DNA of 64,000 nt from Diphasiastrum complanatum (GCA_029204225.1 CM055097.1:58328869-58392868), one strand, 5' to 3'. Counted from the stretch's first letter, positions 32,321 to 45,026 are shown. The notes: generated by a model from the sequence alone, not told the origin. Translations and numbers: made by a program.

Positions 32321-35010
32321 TACATACTGAGTCACGATGTTGCACTTTCTGTGAGTTGTTTAGATGCAAATTTATGGCATCAAAGATTAGGTCATTTAAA
32401 CATGCGTTCAATCTTGTATATGCATCACAATAAAATGGTCAAGGACATGAATATAATTGCCGTCACCATAGCTAATCAGACTATTTGTGAAAATTGTCTA
32501 CTAGGGAAACAACCTAGAACGAGATTTTCCAGAGGACAAGCCAAAAGGTCGAAGTCCATCTTGTCACTGATACACAATGACTTGTGTGGTCCTATGAGCA
32601 TACCTTCATTAGGTCAAGCTCTGTATTTTATCACATTTATTGATGATTACTCCCGATTTGCCAGTGTAATGCTCATTAAGAACAAGTCAGAAGCATTTGT
32701 TGCTTCAAAGACTTCAAGCAATACGCTGAAAATCAAACTGGTCAGAGGATCAAGGCCCTACGGTCTGATTCAGGGGGAGAGTTCTTGTCAAATGAGATGA
32801 AGGACTACTTATCTTCTTGTGGTGTGCACCACCAGTTTACTACAAGCTACACTCCACAACAGAATGGAGTAGCAGAGCGGAAGAACCGCACATTGTTGGA
32901 AGTTGAGCGATCCATGACAACAAATTCGCATTTGCCTCAAACCTTTTGGGCATAAGCTATCTCTACGGCTTGCTATCTGCAAAATTACTCTAGCACTAAA
33001 GTGGTTGATTCCAAGACACCGTTTTAAGCCTACTATGATTATAGACCAAGTTTGAAACACCTGCATGTCTTTGGATGTCTCTGCTATGCACAAGGGTCAT
33101 CTGATCTGAGGAAGAAGCTGGACCCAATAAGCTGTAAAAGCATCTTCATCGGCTATTCAACTTCTCACAAGGCATATCGTGTTTACGATGTGGTTACGGG
33201 CTAGATTCCGACTAGTCGTGATGTTGTCTTCCTTGAAGACAAATACTACGATTTCAAACAGAAGCAACCAATACAAGAGACTACCATTGCAGCTCCACCT
33301 TCCAGTGATAGGCTATGACTTACAACTGTTCAAGCAACGAAGTTCATCCCAACGACTCCACTTACCATCGATGGACCTAGACCCACAATCGTTCAACCGC
33401 AAAGTACTATGGTCCTAGTCATTCACCAAGGAAAATCGTATGATCAAGCACCTACAGTTTGAAGATCTGTGAGACAACGACAACAGCCTAACCGATTCAT
33501 CCCTCAGGCTTTCATTATTCTTGACGAACCTGCCACCGTAGCAGAAGCACTGTCAATGTCCGATGCAGACAAATGGAAAGCTGCCATGGATGCTGAGTAT
33601 CAATCTCTAATGAAGAACAAGGCCTGGGGTCTTGTCATTCCTCCTATAGGTGTGAAGCCAATAGATTCTAAATGGGTCTTTAAGCTGAAGCTTAAGCCAG
33701 ATGGATCTATATCCAAATAGAAAGCTAGATTGGTATTTAAAGATTTTGAACAAGTATATGGGATAGACTACACTGAGACCTTGAGATCAGTAGTAAAACA
33801 TCAACTTATTCGCACTCTATTGGCTATATCTACTGCGAAAGATCTGGATATTCACTAGATGGACGTCCAAACGGCATTCCTATATGGATACATACAAGAA
33901 TTTGTCTACATCTATCAACTAGAAGGTTACATCCCTCAAGGCAAAAGGAGCATCTACTATGCAAATTGCATAAGGCATTATACAGTCTGAAGCAAGCTCC
34001 AAGATCCTGGTATGATAAAATAAATCGTTTTTTTGTTGCAGCACGACTTTACCTCCTACAACCCAGATTCAAATGTGTATCTAAAACCAAAGGGGCCAAG
34101 CTATGTTATAATAGCATTATACGTTGATGATTCCCTAATCATCAGCAATTCAAATCAGTTGCTGCAAGAAACTAAATCCTTACTCTCATCAGAGTTTGAG
34201 ATGACTGATTTAGGTCTAGTCCATTACCTACTTGGAATGGAGATTCACAGAGATCGCACGAGCAGAAGGATTATCATAAGCCAACAATCTTACCTAATTA
34301 ATGTACTTCGAAGATACGACATGGAGGATTGCATGCCCATAGCTCTCATGTACGCTATGATTTGCACACGACCTGAAATAGCATATGTTGTAAGCACGTT
34401 GTTGCAATTCATGTCCAATCCAGGTCTACAACACTGGAATGCTCTACAAAGAGTTTTGAAGTACATTCAATTCTCAAAGCACTATGCCTTGAGTTACAAC
34501 GGATATACAAAAGCTGCACTCTCATTGATTACCTATTCTGATTCAGACTAGGGAGGAGATGTAGATACCAGAAAATCCACCTATGGCTACATTTGTTTTC
34601 TTGCAGGAGGACCCATTTCATGGAATAGTAGGAAGCAGAAATGCATTTCATTATCCTATACTGAATTAGAATATGTCACAGCTACGTCGACAATGAAGGA
34701 GATTTTATGGCTTAGGAGACTACTACAAGATTTGAGATTCCCACAAATTGGCCCAACTATACTCCAGTGCGACAATCACAGTTGTATGGCTCTGTCATTG
34801 AACCAACGAACTCACACAAGGACCAAGCATGTAGAGGTTCAACTTCACTTTCTCAGAGAGAAGGTTCAAAACAAAGACGTTACACTAAGTTACTGTCACA
34901 CAGACAATATGTTGGCTGACATATGGACAAAACCACTGTCAAGGGACCAACATTCTACTCTAGTAGAATTACTAAATTTCAATTTGAGTCCAGATTTGTA
35001 ACAACAAGCT
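32321..35010 (+). pseudogene. A2 integrase, RT and RNase H
   Basis: Continues the A2 frame after B: YILSHDVALSV, pre-integrase LWHQRLGHLNMRSI, integrase ITFIDDYSRFASVML, then a frameshift near 32697 and SYTPQQNGVAERKNRT (about 32845). RT: KWKAAMDAEYQSLMKNK, WVFKLKLKPDGSISK, the YVDD box at about 34120-34131, EFEMTDLGLVHYLLGMEI. RNase H: TRKSTYGYICFLAGG, LRRLLQDLRF, RTKHVEVQLHFLREK, MLADIWTKPLS. Many TAG/TAA stops (often from TGG), and a short deletion after MEDCMPIA removes the PMD...YQS segment. Confidence 0.93.
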
Positions 35011-35021
35011 TAAGGGGGAGT

Positions 35022-36283
35022 GTTGGAATTCTAATCTTCTCCTACTCATCCCTTCGCCCTCCTTCTAGTCTCAAGAATTCTAACTTTCATAATCAATCTA
35101 TAGAATTACATGCAAAGTCGAATCAGGCAGAACCGCAAAGTCATCGCTAGATTACGGCCTGACCGAAGGGAACCGTTAAAACATTGTTTACAAAGAAGCA
35201 TGACTCAAACCACAGACCACAAGAAACCGCAAACCGCAAACCACAAGGGAGTCGTTAAAAATCGTACGTTACTACTATCTACGAGCACTTGCAAAATCAT
35301 CAATGACAATGAAAGTAAAATCTCGTCGACCACCGCAAGTGACCTTCTTACGACCTTCTACGAATGACCAGAGTCAACTCTCCTCGACCGTATCAATGAA
35401 GTCGACCAGCGACGACAACTTATGAGTTCCTACGATGTCAACTAACAACGGCTGACCCATCTCATCATTTAGCTCCGTAAGTTATCACTTACGGTTATCA
35501 ACAAAGGAAGCAAACGATCACCTACAAAGGCAGCTGATCGAACGACTAGCGGTTGTTCAAACGATTGCGGACAGACTACGGCCATCACGGCCTACATCTT
35601 GCACTACAACTCATATGGAGGATATGCTACTATGTACTTCTTCTCCTTCACGACACTCCAATAACGGATCTACGGATCTTGTTTAAACGACTGTTAATCA
35701 TCTTGTAAATTGAATTACAATAAATCATAAGACTTTGACAACTATAAATATGTATCTGAGTGAAGAGAAGGGGTGATAGATAGGTGTTGTTGAGTTGAAC
35801 AATCTGTATGCGCAGAGTGATCAAATGACCAAAAAGGTCTTAAGTAACTAGCTCCTTAGAGTTAGTGAATTTTACACAGAGAGAAAGAGAGATTTAGAAC
35901 TGTAGATAATGTTTTGAGTCTGTAATTAAGAGCATGCGCTTGTCAGCGCTATTGTATTGTGTTCTGATTCTCTTTTACATATACAGATTTGCTACTATTC
36001 AATCCTTACGTTCTTGATTGAATGCAATTGTCTCTCTCACTCTCTTGCACACAAACACGATTATCAGAGACAGAGGATCGCATGGCTGTCCAAGATGCCT
36101 AATGCTTCGCAATCCTACTGTTACGGCAGTCTCAGACCCCTAATCTGATGACCCAAAGGGATAACAAGCTTTTGATTTCGTTCCCTAGTCAATCCACATT
36201 CCTGAAATCACAGTTACTACTATGTTCATTGTTTTTCTTATTGTTGGTAGAGGCATCATTTTACATCTCAATCGCCTCTCGTA
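35022..36283 (+). repeat. A2 3' LTR, 3' end truncated
   Basis: Follows TTAAGGGGGAG and begins TGTTGGAATTCTAATC; homologous to the A1 LTR. TATA box CTATAAATA at 35742-35750. It stops about 50-100 bp short of a full LTR at 36283, where A3 integrase sequence starts. Confidence 0.92.
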
Positions 36284-38140
36284 CAACCTAGAATTAAATT
36301 TTCAAGAGGACAAGCCAAAAGAGCAAATTCCATTCTGTCACTAGTTCATAGTGATTCATGTGGTCCTATGAGCGTGCCCTCTTTGGGTCAAAAGCTTTAT
36401 ATTTCATCAAATTTATTGATGACCTCTCCAGATTCACCAGAATCACGTTCATCAAGAACAACTTTGAGGCATTCAACTGTTTCAGAGAATTCAAACAGTT
36501 TGTTGAGACTCAAACTGGTCAAAGAATCAAGACCCTACGGTTGGATTCATGGGGAGAGTACATGTCTGATGAAATGGCAGACTATCTATCATCATGCGGC
36601 GTGCACCATTAGTTCACAACCAGCTACACTCCACATCAGAATGCCATAGCTGAACGAAAAAATCAAACATTGTTGGAAGCTGCACGATCCATGATGTCAA
36701 ATGCTCAGCTACCCAATAAATTTTGGTTGAAGCAATTTCTAAAGCCTGCTATCTGTAAAATTATTTCAACACGAAGGCAGTCAACTCTAAAACTTTGTTT
36801 GAAGCCTACTACGGCTACAAACCAAGTTTGAAGCGTTTGTTTGGATGTCTCTGCTATGCACAAATACCATTTAATCTGAGAAAAAAACTAGACCAAGTCA
36901 GTCATAAGTATATTTTTATTGGCTATTCAACATCACATAAAGCATATTGAATTTATGAGGATGAAACATGTCAGATCTCAGTCAGCTAAGATGTTGTCTT
37001 CCTTGAAGACAAATTCTATGATTTCAAATAGAAACATGAAATGTAGGGGTTTGTTCCAACAACTCCATTTATCATCGATTGGCCCAGACTTATGATTGTT
37101 CAACCACAAGCTGAAGATATCCGAGTCATTCACCCAGAAGAGACATCAGCTCAAGAATCTACAGTTAGAAGATCTACACGACAACGACAGAAACTTGATC
37201 GTTTCATCCCTCAGGCATTCATCAGTCATGATGAACCTGCCACTGTTGCATAAACACTGTCAATGTCAGATGCAGGCAAATGGAAAGTTGTCATGGATGC
37301 TAGGTATGATTCCTTGATGAAGAACAAGACCTGGAATCTTATTAATCCTCTTGCAAGTATAAAACCTATTGATTCTAAGTGGATATTCAAACTAAAGCTT
37401 AAGTTAGATGGATCAATATCCAAATGGAAAGATTGTTTAAAGTGGTTAAAGGATATGAGCAAGTATACAGAATAGATTACAATGACACTTTCAGTCCAGG
37501 TAAAGCATCAATCTATTTGCACCTTGTTGGCAAAGCTGCTGCAGAAGATCTGGACATTCACCAGATGGACGTCTAGACAACGTTCCTTCACAGATACGTA
37601 CAAGAAGAAATATTCATTTACCAACCAGAAGGTTACGTCCTTCAAGGCCAAAAGCATATGGTATGTAAATTGCATAAGGCATTTTATGGCCTCAAGCAAG
37701 CTCCTAGGGCCTGGTATGAAAGAATTAGTCAATTCTTGCTGCAGTACAATTTTACTTCTTGCTCCACAGACTGAAATGTATATCTCAAGTGTAAAGGGTC
37801 ATAATAGCCATACGTGTTGATGATTCTTTCTTCTCAACAATTCAAATCAGTTACTGTATGAAACAAAATCTTTGCTTTCATCAGAATTTGAGATGACTGA
37901 TTTAGGCCTAGTTCATACCTACTCGGTATGGAGATCACCAAAGATCGCGTAAGCAGAAGAATCACTATAAGCCAAGAATCCTATTTAATCAATGTACTTC
38001 GCAGATATGGCATGGAGGATTGTAAGCCGATAGATTCACCTATGGATCTAAGATCCAATCTATCAAAAGGTATGTACCCCATAACTCAAGTAGAGAATAA
38101 CAAGAAATGTGCAGATACCTTTATCAGTCGATAATCATAT
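36284..38140 (+). pseudogene. Copia A3 integrase-RT fragment joined to the A2 LTR
   Basis: Begins in the integrase region equivalent to A2 at about 32510 (CAACCTAGAA...AGAGGACAAGCCAAAAG). Contains integrase (VETQTGQRIKTLRLDSWGEY, DYLSSCGVHH), the linker, RT opening (GKWKVVMDARYDSLMKNKTW, WIFKLKLKLDGSIS), the segment around LKQAP-like residues and RT end (SYLINVLRRYGMEDCKPIDS). It ends near 38140. Full of stops and frameshifts. LTR end, PBS, gag and protease are missing between 36283 and 36284. Confidence 0.88.
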
Positions 38141-38149
38141 CTATAATGT

Positions 38150-38600
38150 ATTCTATGATATGCATCATCAAGCATGGAGGAAATTCAAAAAATATGGTGG
38201 CAAATTGGTGGAATGATCATCAAAGAAGGTTGCAAGTCTTATCATGGATATGGTGAGGTTTCTACTATGGAGGATCCCTTGGCCGGTCTTCACTTCACAT
38301 GCATACCAAAGGATCCACTCAACAAGTTTCACAAGCTCCTTGATTGATCCAGTACTTTGACTAGTTTTTGAGGAGGAGTGTGAAAAATTAGCAAAATCTA
38401 GCTTGGCTATTTTGTATTTTCCTGTTCTTGAGTAAATATCACACATGTGCATGTTCCCACGTGTGGAAAAAGTCAAAAATAGCTTATTCATGTTGAGTTA
38501 GGAATACAAAGAGTTTAGAGACCATCTATCCAAGTGTAAGTAGGTGATTTGGCCAAATTTGGCATTTTAGGCAAAATAGGATTATACACACACATGTCAA
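38150..38600 (+). mobile_element. 3' end of an H-type element: internal tail plus LTR start
   Basis: The purine tract TTTTTGAGGAGGAG precedes TGTGAAAAATTAGC at about 38379, matching the start of the H LTR (TGTGAAAAATGC at 44903, minus). The LTR piece holds CACACATGTG and CCACGTGTGG and is cut at about 38596 by copia K. The upstream 230 bp is the end of an internal region with no recognised domain. Confidence 0.7.
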
Positions 38601-39490
38601 ATAATGACCTTCCCATCATTACAATTGTAGTACATTGATGGTTCATAAGAACTTACTACAAATCCAATGAAAATAAGGAAAGAGTGCAACCTAGAGTACC
38701 ATGCTCTAGGTGCTTGCTTGAGTCCATAAAGACTCTTCTTCAAAAAGCACACTTTGTCTTCTTCTCCATCTGTGTTGAAGCCCTCGGGTTGGCACACGTA
38801 AATTTCCTCTTCCGAGAATCCATTCAAGAAAGCATTTGTCACATCAAGTTGAAAGAGCTCCCATTTGAAAGAAGTAGCAAGACATATGATCAATCTAATG
38901 GTAACAAGCTTTGCAATAGGAGCAAAGGTTTCATCATAATCTATGCCTTTGGTTTGCAAAAATCCTTTTGCTACAAGTCTAGCCTTATACTTATGAATGG
39001 AACCATCTTGATTATACTTCAATATATATATGCATTTACAAGTAAGAGGCTTGTTTCCATGGGGTAGATCAACAAGATACCAAGTTTGATTTTCCAACAA
39101 GGCATCAAACTCAACTTGCATAGCATCCTTCCAACTTTAGACTTAATTGCTTCTTCAAAACAAGTTGGTTCTTCAAGCATAGTAGTAAAGAAAGAATAAG
39201 AGGTGTTAGTTGAGAATCTTCCCTTTGCTTCCCTTTGTCAATGTAAGTGAGCCTTGATGGCTCGGCCCTCGTCCTTGTTGATCTTCTTGGCTCCTTTGGA
39301 TCTTGAGCAAGATCCTCTTGGTCTTCAACTCCTTCAAGCTCCTCCTCGGCCCTTGCATGATCCTTGACAAGATGAGAGTTGTTGGAAAGCTCCTTCTCTT
39401 TGATATTGTGAGATTCATCAAAAAGTACATCTCTACCTTACAACAAATTTCTTGGAAATAGGATCATAGCTTATACTCTTCTTTTCATTA
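38597..39490 (-). pseudogene. Copia K reverse transcriptase fragment
   Basis: The minus strand begins (39490) with an integrase C-terminal tail ending VLFDES-like, passes an acidic linker with RRSTR-type residues, then reads the RT core: VEFDALLENQTWYLVDLP, KARLVAKGFLQTKGIDYDET, LFQLDVTNAFLNGFSEEEIY, SLYGLKQAPRAWYSRLHSF, ending DGKVII just before the YVDD box would come. RT frame 39121-38597 is open; the linker has breaks. No LTR seen. Confidence 0.92.
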
Positions 39491-39732
39491 CTAATGTGAT
39501 TCTATGGTAATCTCCATGTTTCTAGCTTTCTATGGACATGCTATCTTGATTGTCTTGTACTTTTTTTGCTTTTAGCTTTACTATCATTGTTATTGCTATT
39601 AGTTTGGGATGTGCCAAATCCCAAACTAATAGCAATAACAATGATAGTAAAGCTAAAAGCAAAAAAAGTACAAGACAATCATGATAGCATATCCATAGAA
39701 TGCTAGAAACATGGAGATCACAATCACATTAG
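39491..39732. repeat. Long near-perfect hairpin, arms 115-120 bp, 7-nt loop
   Basis: 39491-39610 and 39618-39732 are reverse complements with only a few mismatches or small gaps. The loop is GTGCCAA. The left arm continues the copia K integrase tail, so the right arm is a flipped copy of element sequence. Confidence 0.95.
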
Positions 39733-40015
39733 CATTGACTATAATTTTTTTGTTTTAGTTCGGATTCGAGTGTTGTAAATAAACAAAATTGTTCTTGGTG
39801 GCAAATTGGACATAATTGTTCCTTGATTTCAGTTTGTTACATTTTCCATTCACAATCACTTTATTCTTCAAGGACTCAAAATTTTAAGTGGGTGGAGAAG
39901 AACATTTTACCAACTTGTAAAATACCATTCTGAATAAATTTCAGTTGGTGAATTCATAGTCCACAAGTCTTCATTAGTCATTAATAATGAATTACTATCA
40001 TAGTAAAAACATTCA
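39733..40015. other. No gene seen
   Basis: AT-rich sequence between the hairpin and gypsy gag; probably leader of the gypsy element that follows. Confidence 0.4.
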
Positions 40016-40019
40016 ACTT

Positions 40020-42510
40020 CCATCTATTGATGAAATACAATATGGAATCGTACGTTACAGCCTTGCATTTGATGGACAACCAAGTTCAATCAACATTGAT
40101 GATTAGTTGACTAAATTAGAAGCTTACTTTCGTCATCGCCATTATTAAGAAAAGGATAAAATCTATTTCGCTTTATTGTGCTTTCAAGGACAAGTTCGAG
40201 CATGGTGGGATACTCAAGCACATCTAATCAAAAAGCTTTGGAGTAACTTCAAAATTTCTTGCATTGATAGTTTTACAAGATTCTATGTGAAATCATTTGA
40301 ATCGCTCAAGCAAACTAGATCTATACATCAATGCAATCAACAATTTTTGGCATTGGTTCCAAAGACAAAATTTGAGTATAGAAAATGTTTGGACTACTAT
40401 TTATTTTCTCTTGAACCTCCTCCTGATGACGAACAGGAACCACGAATGGGCTCACCATTGCGCACTGATCAGAACGATCAATTGCATCGTCATGAACCAC
40501 CTTTCCACATGGTGGAACTTGAGGAATCGCACACTGAAAGACTCACAAGCTTGTTGGCAAGCCGTGTTAGTTTGCCCCTCAAGGAATTACTGCGGGTTGC
40601 ACCACAAGCTAAAAGCCTTTTGGTTGAATGGGCCAAAGTGGACACGGAACCAGTAGTGCCAAAGCCCATATACTGTACGGGCTACGAAGAGACTAGTAAC
40701 GTCCTCCACATTGGGGCAGTGTGGGAAAGCAAGGAACACAACATCACCCTGCCGATCAAACACAAGAGATTCGAGGATGAGACAGCAGTGGTAGATGGAG
40801 GATCCGGTGTCAATTTGATCTCCACTACTTTGTATCAAAAGTGGGGTCTACAGGGATTGAAGCCAGCGAGATTCGCCATCAAGCTAGTGGATCAATCCTG
40901 TGTCAAACCGAAGGGTGTGGTTCTCGATATCCTTGTAAAAATAACAGGCATGCAGTTTGTGATCACCTTTGTAGTAATGGATATACCTGAATCTCCATCT
41001 GCATACCGTGTTTTACTGGAAAGACCATGGTTGAGGACTGTGATGAGATAGTGTGATTTCGCAGTCGCGAAGCTTTTGCGAAGGAACCACGACTCTCTTG
41101 CCCTCGGATAGAGTTCAGATGCGATCGCTGGACACTGCCAGCTGAATCACTCCTACAGTCCTCCAGAGTGTAGTCAGGCACTACTGATCTACATTTATAA
41201 AATTAATGCAGCATTCAACATAGTTTCAACCAAGGTGCAGAATTCAAATGAACAAGAGAATTTAGACACACGATTAACAGCAAATGCATTTGCATTCGAG
41301 ATTAGACACAACAAGAAAATCATCTATATTGAACTTTCTCTAATTTCTTCAAGCATTGTATGCAAATCCATGCATTGCGTTGGCGTGGGAGAAACACAGT
41401 TCTCTCACGAGCAATCATCTCGCTTTACTAGTAGACAATTGGATCTACAGATCCTAGACATAGAGCTCATCTCGCACGTAGGCGAACTTGTTGTCTGTAT
41501 TTTCATCTTGATTACTTGCATCAGACTACTACATTACACTATGTGTGTGTTCTGTTTTTCTATATGTCAAGTATCATCCAGTTTTGGTCGCTCTATGTAA
41601 ATCTGAGATTAAAGTGATTAAGCATCTACAACTAATCAGGGAATTACAAGAGTGGCAGATTAGCCACGATCTAAAATGTGTCTGCTGATGTCATGCCATC
41701 AAATCAGATATCTGTACTTCTGGGTACTTGCATGATCTCACTGGTACTCTTTGGGGCGTGGAGGACATGAGAATGTTTCATTTCGTCGTTGGTTTTGTTT
41801 TGGTCGGTTGCCTTCTCTCGTACTGGACCACAAAAGATTCTCGTGCCAGACTGCAAAAGATTCTCGTTCGTAAATCTTTTGTGTTCGCGAATCGTTCGTC
41901 TTCATTTACTTTGACTTTCATGTTCGCGAACCGTTCGTCTTCGTTTCCTTTGACTTTCATGTTCGCAAAACTTTTTGTGCTTTGTGTCTCCTGACTTTCG
42001 TGTTCGCGAACATCTTCGTCAGGTTGAGGGTTGAAAGCTAGCAAGGCTTTGTAGTTAGAAATATTTCGTTTCTTCAGACTACGCAATAGTACACAACTGG
42101 GGTATGGGAAAACTCACTTTTGAGAACAGAGAGCAGGCTGTAAAGTTTGATCCAACCACATGGGCGGTGAGACCACTTGCACCCAAGGCTGATGACAAAT
42201 CATCCACAATAGATTGCCCAAGGCAAGCCAAGGGTCACTACGATTTAGAGACGGATGTCGTGACATGGACGGATGCATTAGCAACGATTGACTGCCAAGC
42301 ATGTCAATATGAATCAGATCCTGAACCCAACACATCTTCATATAAGGGAATCTCCTTAGAACCTGCTTACAAATCCCAAACACAAAGGATAACACACTAT
42401 GAAGAAATCACCCAACCAAGTAGAAGCATCCAATCAATCTCTAGAAGCCTCACTCCCAAGCCAAGGAACAAGAAGCATGAATGTAGAGTGAGAGCCTGGA
42501 AATGAATCAA
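40020..42510 (+). pseudogene. Ty3-gypsy gag and protease, split by a solo LTR
   Basis: Gag begins near 40070 (LTKLEAYFRHRHY, with TAG and TAA replacing codons nearby) and continues in the frame 40176-41051 (FQGQVRAWWDTQAHLIKKLW). The aspartic protease part reads AVVDGGSGVNLISTTLYQKW (about 40789-40848) and ends PSAYRVLLERPWLR. A solo LTR occupies 41041-42076, after which the protein resumes at about 42077 (DYAIVHNWGMGKLTF) and runs to a stop at 42503. The active-site D-S/T-G is D-G-G here, so protease is probably inactive. RT and integrase are not attached. Confidence 0.85.
41041..42076 (-). repeat. C-family solo LTR, 1036 bp
   Basis: Minus-strand LTR from TGAAGAAACGAAAT (42076) to ATCTCATCA (41041), homologous to 27810-28798. 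No internal sequence is attached. GACTG (41036-41040) and GACTA (42077-42081) flank it, a 5-bp target duplication with one change. It contains repeated CGAACGATTCGCGAACA-type units near 41880-42010. The host gypsy protein reads across the gap. Confidence 0.88.
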
Positions 42511-42711
42511 GAACCATGATGAGGAGTAGGACGAGTTTGGACCCAATACATAGAGCCAAAAGCATCCTAAGCACTTATCCATGTATAGCCCTAAGTTCCC
42601 TGTACATAGATTCACCTGGAATAGAGTCCTATGCATGGACCAACTATTCATAGAATTGCTATTGATAACTCTACAATGCATACACTGTCTCATACCTTGT
42701 CTAAACTTCAT

Positions 42712-42865
42712 TTAGTGTGTTCTGGACCTCACAAGGATATTAGTTACTTTCGGGTCACGTCCAGTATGACGTGGCATCACTAACAGCTTGTTTCACTGGA
42801 GTACTGTGTATCCAAGACTAGGAGTATACTTGTATCCTATGTACTGGTCATGGACATAACATTCT
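42712..42865 (-). repeat. Gypsy LTR (G family), start of 3' LTR
   Basis: The minus strand begins TGTTATGTCCATGACCAG just after a purine-rich TTTAAGGAGGGAAGAA and matches 15100-15252. The LTR probably extends further toward 42520, but its end cannot be fixed. Confidence 0.75.
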
Positions 42866-42889
42866 TCCCTCCTTAAATTATTTCTATCC

Positions 42890-44130
42890 TTAGAAACTAA
42901 AATTCAGGAAATTCTTCTTTATGCTATCATCTCTCTCCCACGAATCATCATCCTCAATATGACCCTTCCATCGAATTAAACACTCAGAGATAAAACAATT
43001 TCTCAATTGTTTATCTCTGGTTCTGAGCACTTTCTCAAGTTCCAAAGGTACACTAAGCGACAAATCTTCCAAATGGGATAAATCCTCATCCGATCCAATT
43101 GTATCACCTTCATGTAAACTTAGTTTCAAACGACTTACATGAAATACTGGGTGTGCAGTCGATTTTCCTTGAAGACCGAGTTCATACGCCAAAGAACCAA
43201 TTCTACGTATGATCCTGAAAGGTCTGCAATAACGGGTAGACAACTTATAATTCTTCCTTGTACGTATTGTCTTATAATCTTTTGAAACCTGAAGATATAC
43301 CCAATCATCAACTTTAAAATCTCTTGGAGATCTCTTAAGATTGGTATAGTGTTTAGCTCTATCCTGAGCACTTTGGATACTATCCTGTCCACTTGCAACA
43401 TTTCTTGCATATCATGCAAAAAATCAGCAACCTTCTGGATCTTAATAGGCTTCGTCTCAACATTTACTAAAGATCTAGGTTGAAAACCGTACATAAGCAT
43501 AAAAGGAATGTAACCAGTAGCAAAATGTTTTCTACTATTATATACAAACTCAACCAGTGGGAGATAATCTTCCCAATGAGATTGCTTGTGAGAAACATAC
43601 ATCCTCAAAATATCTTCCATAGTTTGATTAGTCCTTTCTGTCTGGCCATCTGATTCACGATGATCAGAAAAACTTAAACACAAAGAAGTTTTCAGTTTAT
43701 GGAATATTGCTGACCAAAAGTGACCCGTGAACTTAGGATCTCTATCACTAACAATATCACTTGACAGACCATACAACCGAAATAATCTTTCAACAAATAT
43801 CTGGGCTAAATCAGACGCCTTTATAGTTGACTTGAATGGTATGAATGCAGCTAACTTAGTTAACTGATCCACTACAACCCAAATAGAATCATTTTGTCGT
43901 TGGGTCTTTGGAAGTCCAACTACAAAATCCATAGATATGCTTTTCCATTTCTTATCTGGGATATCTAACGGATGCAACAAACCACTAGCCTTATGGCGTT
44001 CAGCCTTTTCTAGATGACAGAGCTTGCATTTAACAACATATGACTCGACATATGGCTTGAGCTTTGGCCAAGTCATAACTGTGCAAAAAGTACAAAAAGG
44101 ACCAAGAGTGGATCCTAATCTGATCCTCAA
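42890..44130 (-). pseudogene. Ty3-gypsy integrase and chromodomain
   Basis: Minus strand, 44130-43135: zinc-binding CKLCHLEKAERHK, catalytic MDFVVGLPKTQRQND, VSDRDPKFTGHFW and SDGQTERTNQTMEDILR (D, D, E all present), then ADFLHDMQEMLQ. A frameshift near 43350-43250 leads to RPFRIIRRIGSLAYELGL, AHPVFHVSRLKLSLHEGD, and a chromodomain end LIRWKGHIEDDDSWE (to 42890). Chromodomain integrases steer insertion toward marked chromatin. The N-terminal histidines are cut by element H at 44142. Its 3' LTR follows. Confidence 0.92.
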
Positions 44131-44141
44131 GAGGGATTGGA

Positions 44142-44903
44142 TGTTAGATTTACTAGATCTATCAATCTACATAAGTTAAGATCAATCTAGATCAATTCTA
44201 GACATAAAATCCAAACAAGAACAATCATTTATTGAAGGTAAATGTACTTGCTGGTTTCACACGTGTGAAACCCTGTCAGTGTACGGACTCCAACCTGAAA
44301 ATCAAGTACACATTGATAGAACCTCAAAACAATCAAAACAAATGTAGACAAATGGAGAGAATCACTCAAAATTGCTTCCAAAACCAAGATTGGTGTCTCA
44401 CATTGATTATGGCCAAATGTGGCTCTATATATACAATAAGTGGGAGCTCATGGTACTGATCATCCCTATGATCCCACATGTGTGAAGGTGCTTTGTCATA
44501 TGATGATTCATCATGCAAAACTGACAAAACCTTCTATTTTGAGCACTTTTGGTCCATTTTCCTTCTATATGGAGATCTACTTGGAAATCTTCTAGAAGTC
44601 AAAATTCGCCTACTTCAGCTTATTCCACACATGTGAGCTGTCCTCTACACATGTGATATGACACCTAACCAAAGGATGTGGCTCATGCAATCAATAGATT
44701 GATGCCATGTGTCATATGTCTAGAAAACTAGTTTTTGGCCTTTTAAGCCACTAGAACTTGAATTAAATCATATGTACAACCTATATGATTATGGTACATG
44801 AAAAGTACATTATTTTCACATGTGGGAACAGGCTTCACACATGTGTAATCATCTATATACAAGATTTTTGGCCTCTACCAAGCTTATTTTTGCATTTTTC
44901 ACA
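44142..44903 (-). repeat. LTR of element H, 762 bp, rich in CACATGTG palindromes
   Basis: On the minus strand it starts TGTGAAAAATGCAAAAA at 44903, after the purine tract TTTTTGAGGAG, and ends CTAACA at 44142. CACATGTG or CACGTG-like palindromes with flanking A/T recur at about 44258, 44475, 44629, 44650, 44817 and 44838. A similar LTR start is at 38379. Confidence 0.8.
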
Positions 44904-45026
44904 CTCCTCAAAAATCTAGCTTGATGGAAAACATGATGATCTTGAACTTGACTCCATGGGCTGAATTGGTCTTTGCTGGTTCAAAAGGTGTGAAGATCAG
45001 CCAATGGGCTTGATGTTGATCTGAAA

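Noticed and set aside
38597-39490. Copia K as a functional RT gene
   Set aside because: The open RT frame ends before the YVDD box and has no LTR, gag or RNase H attached.
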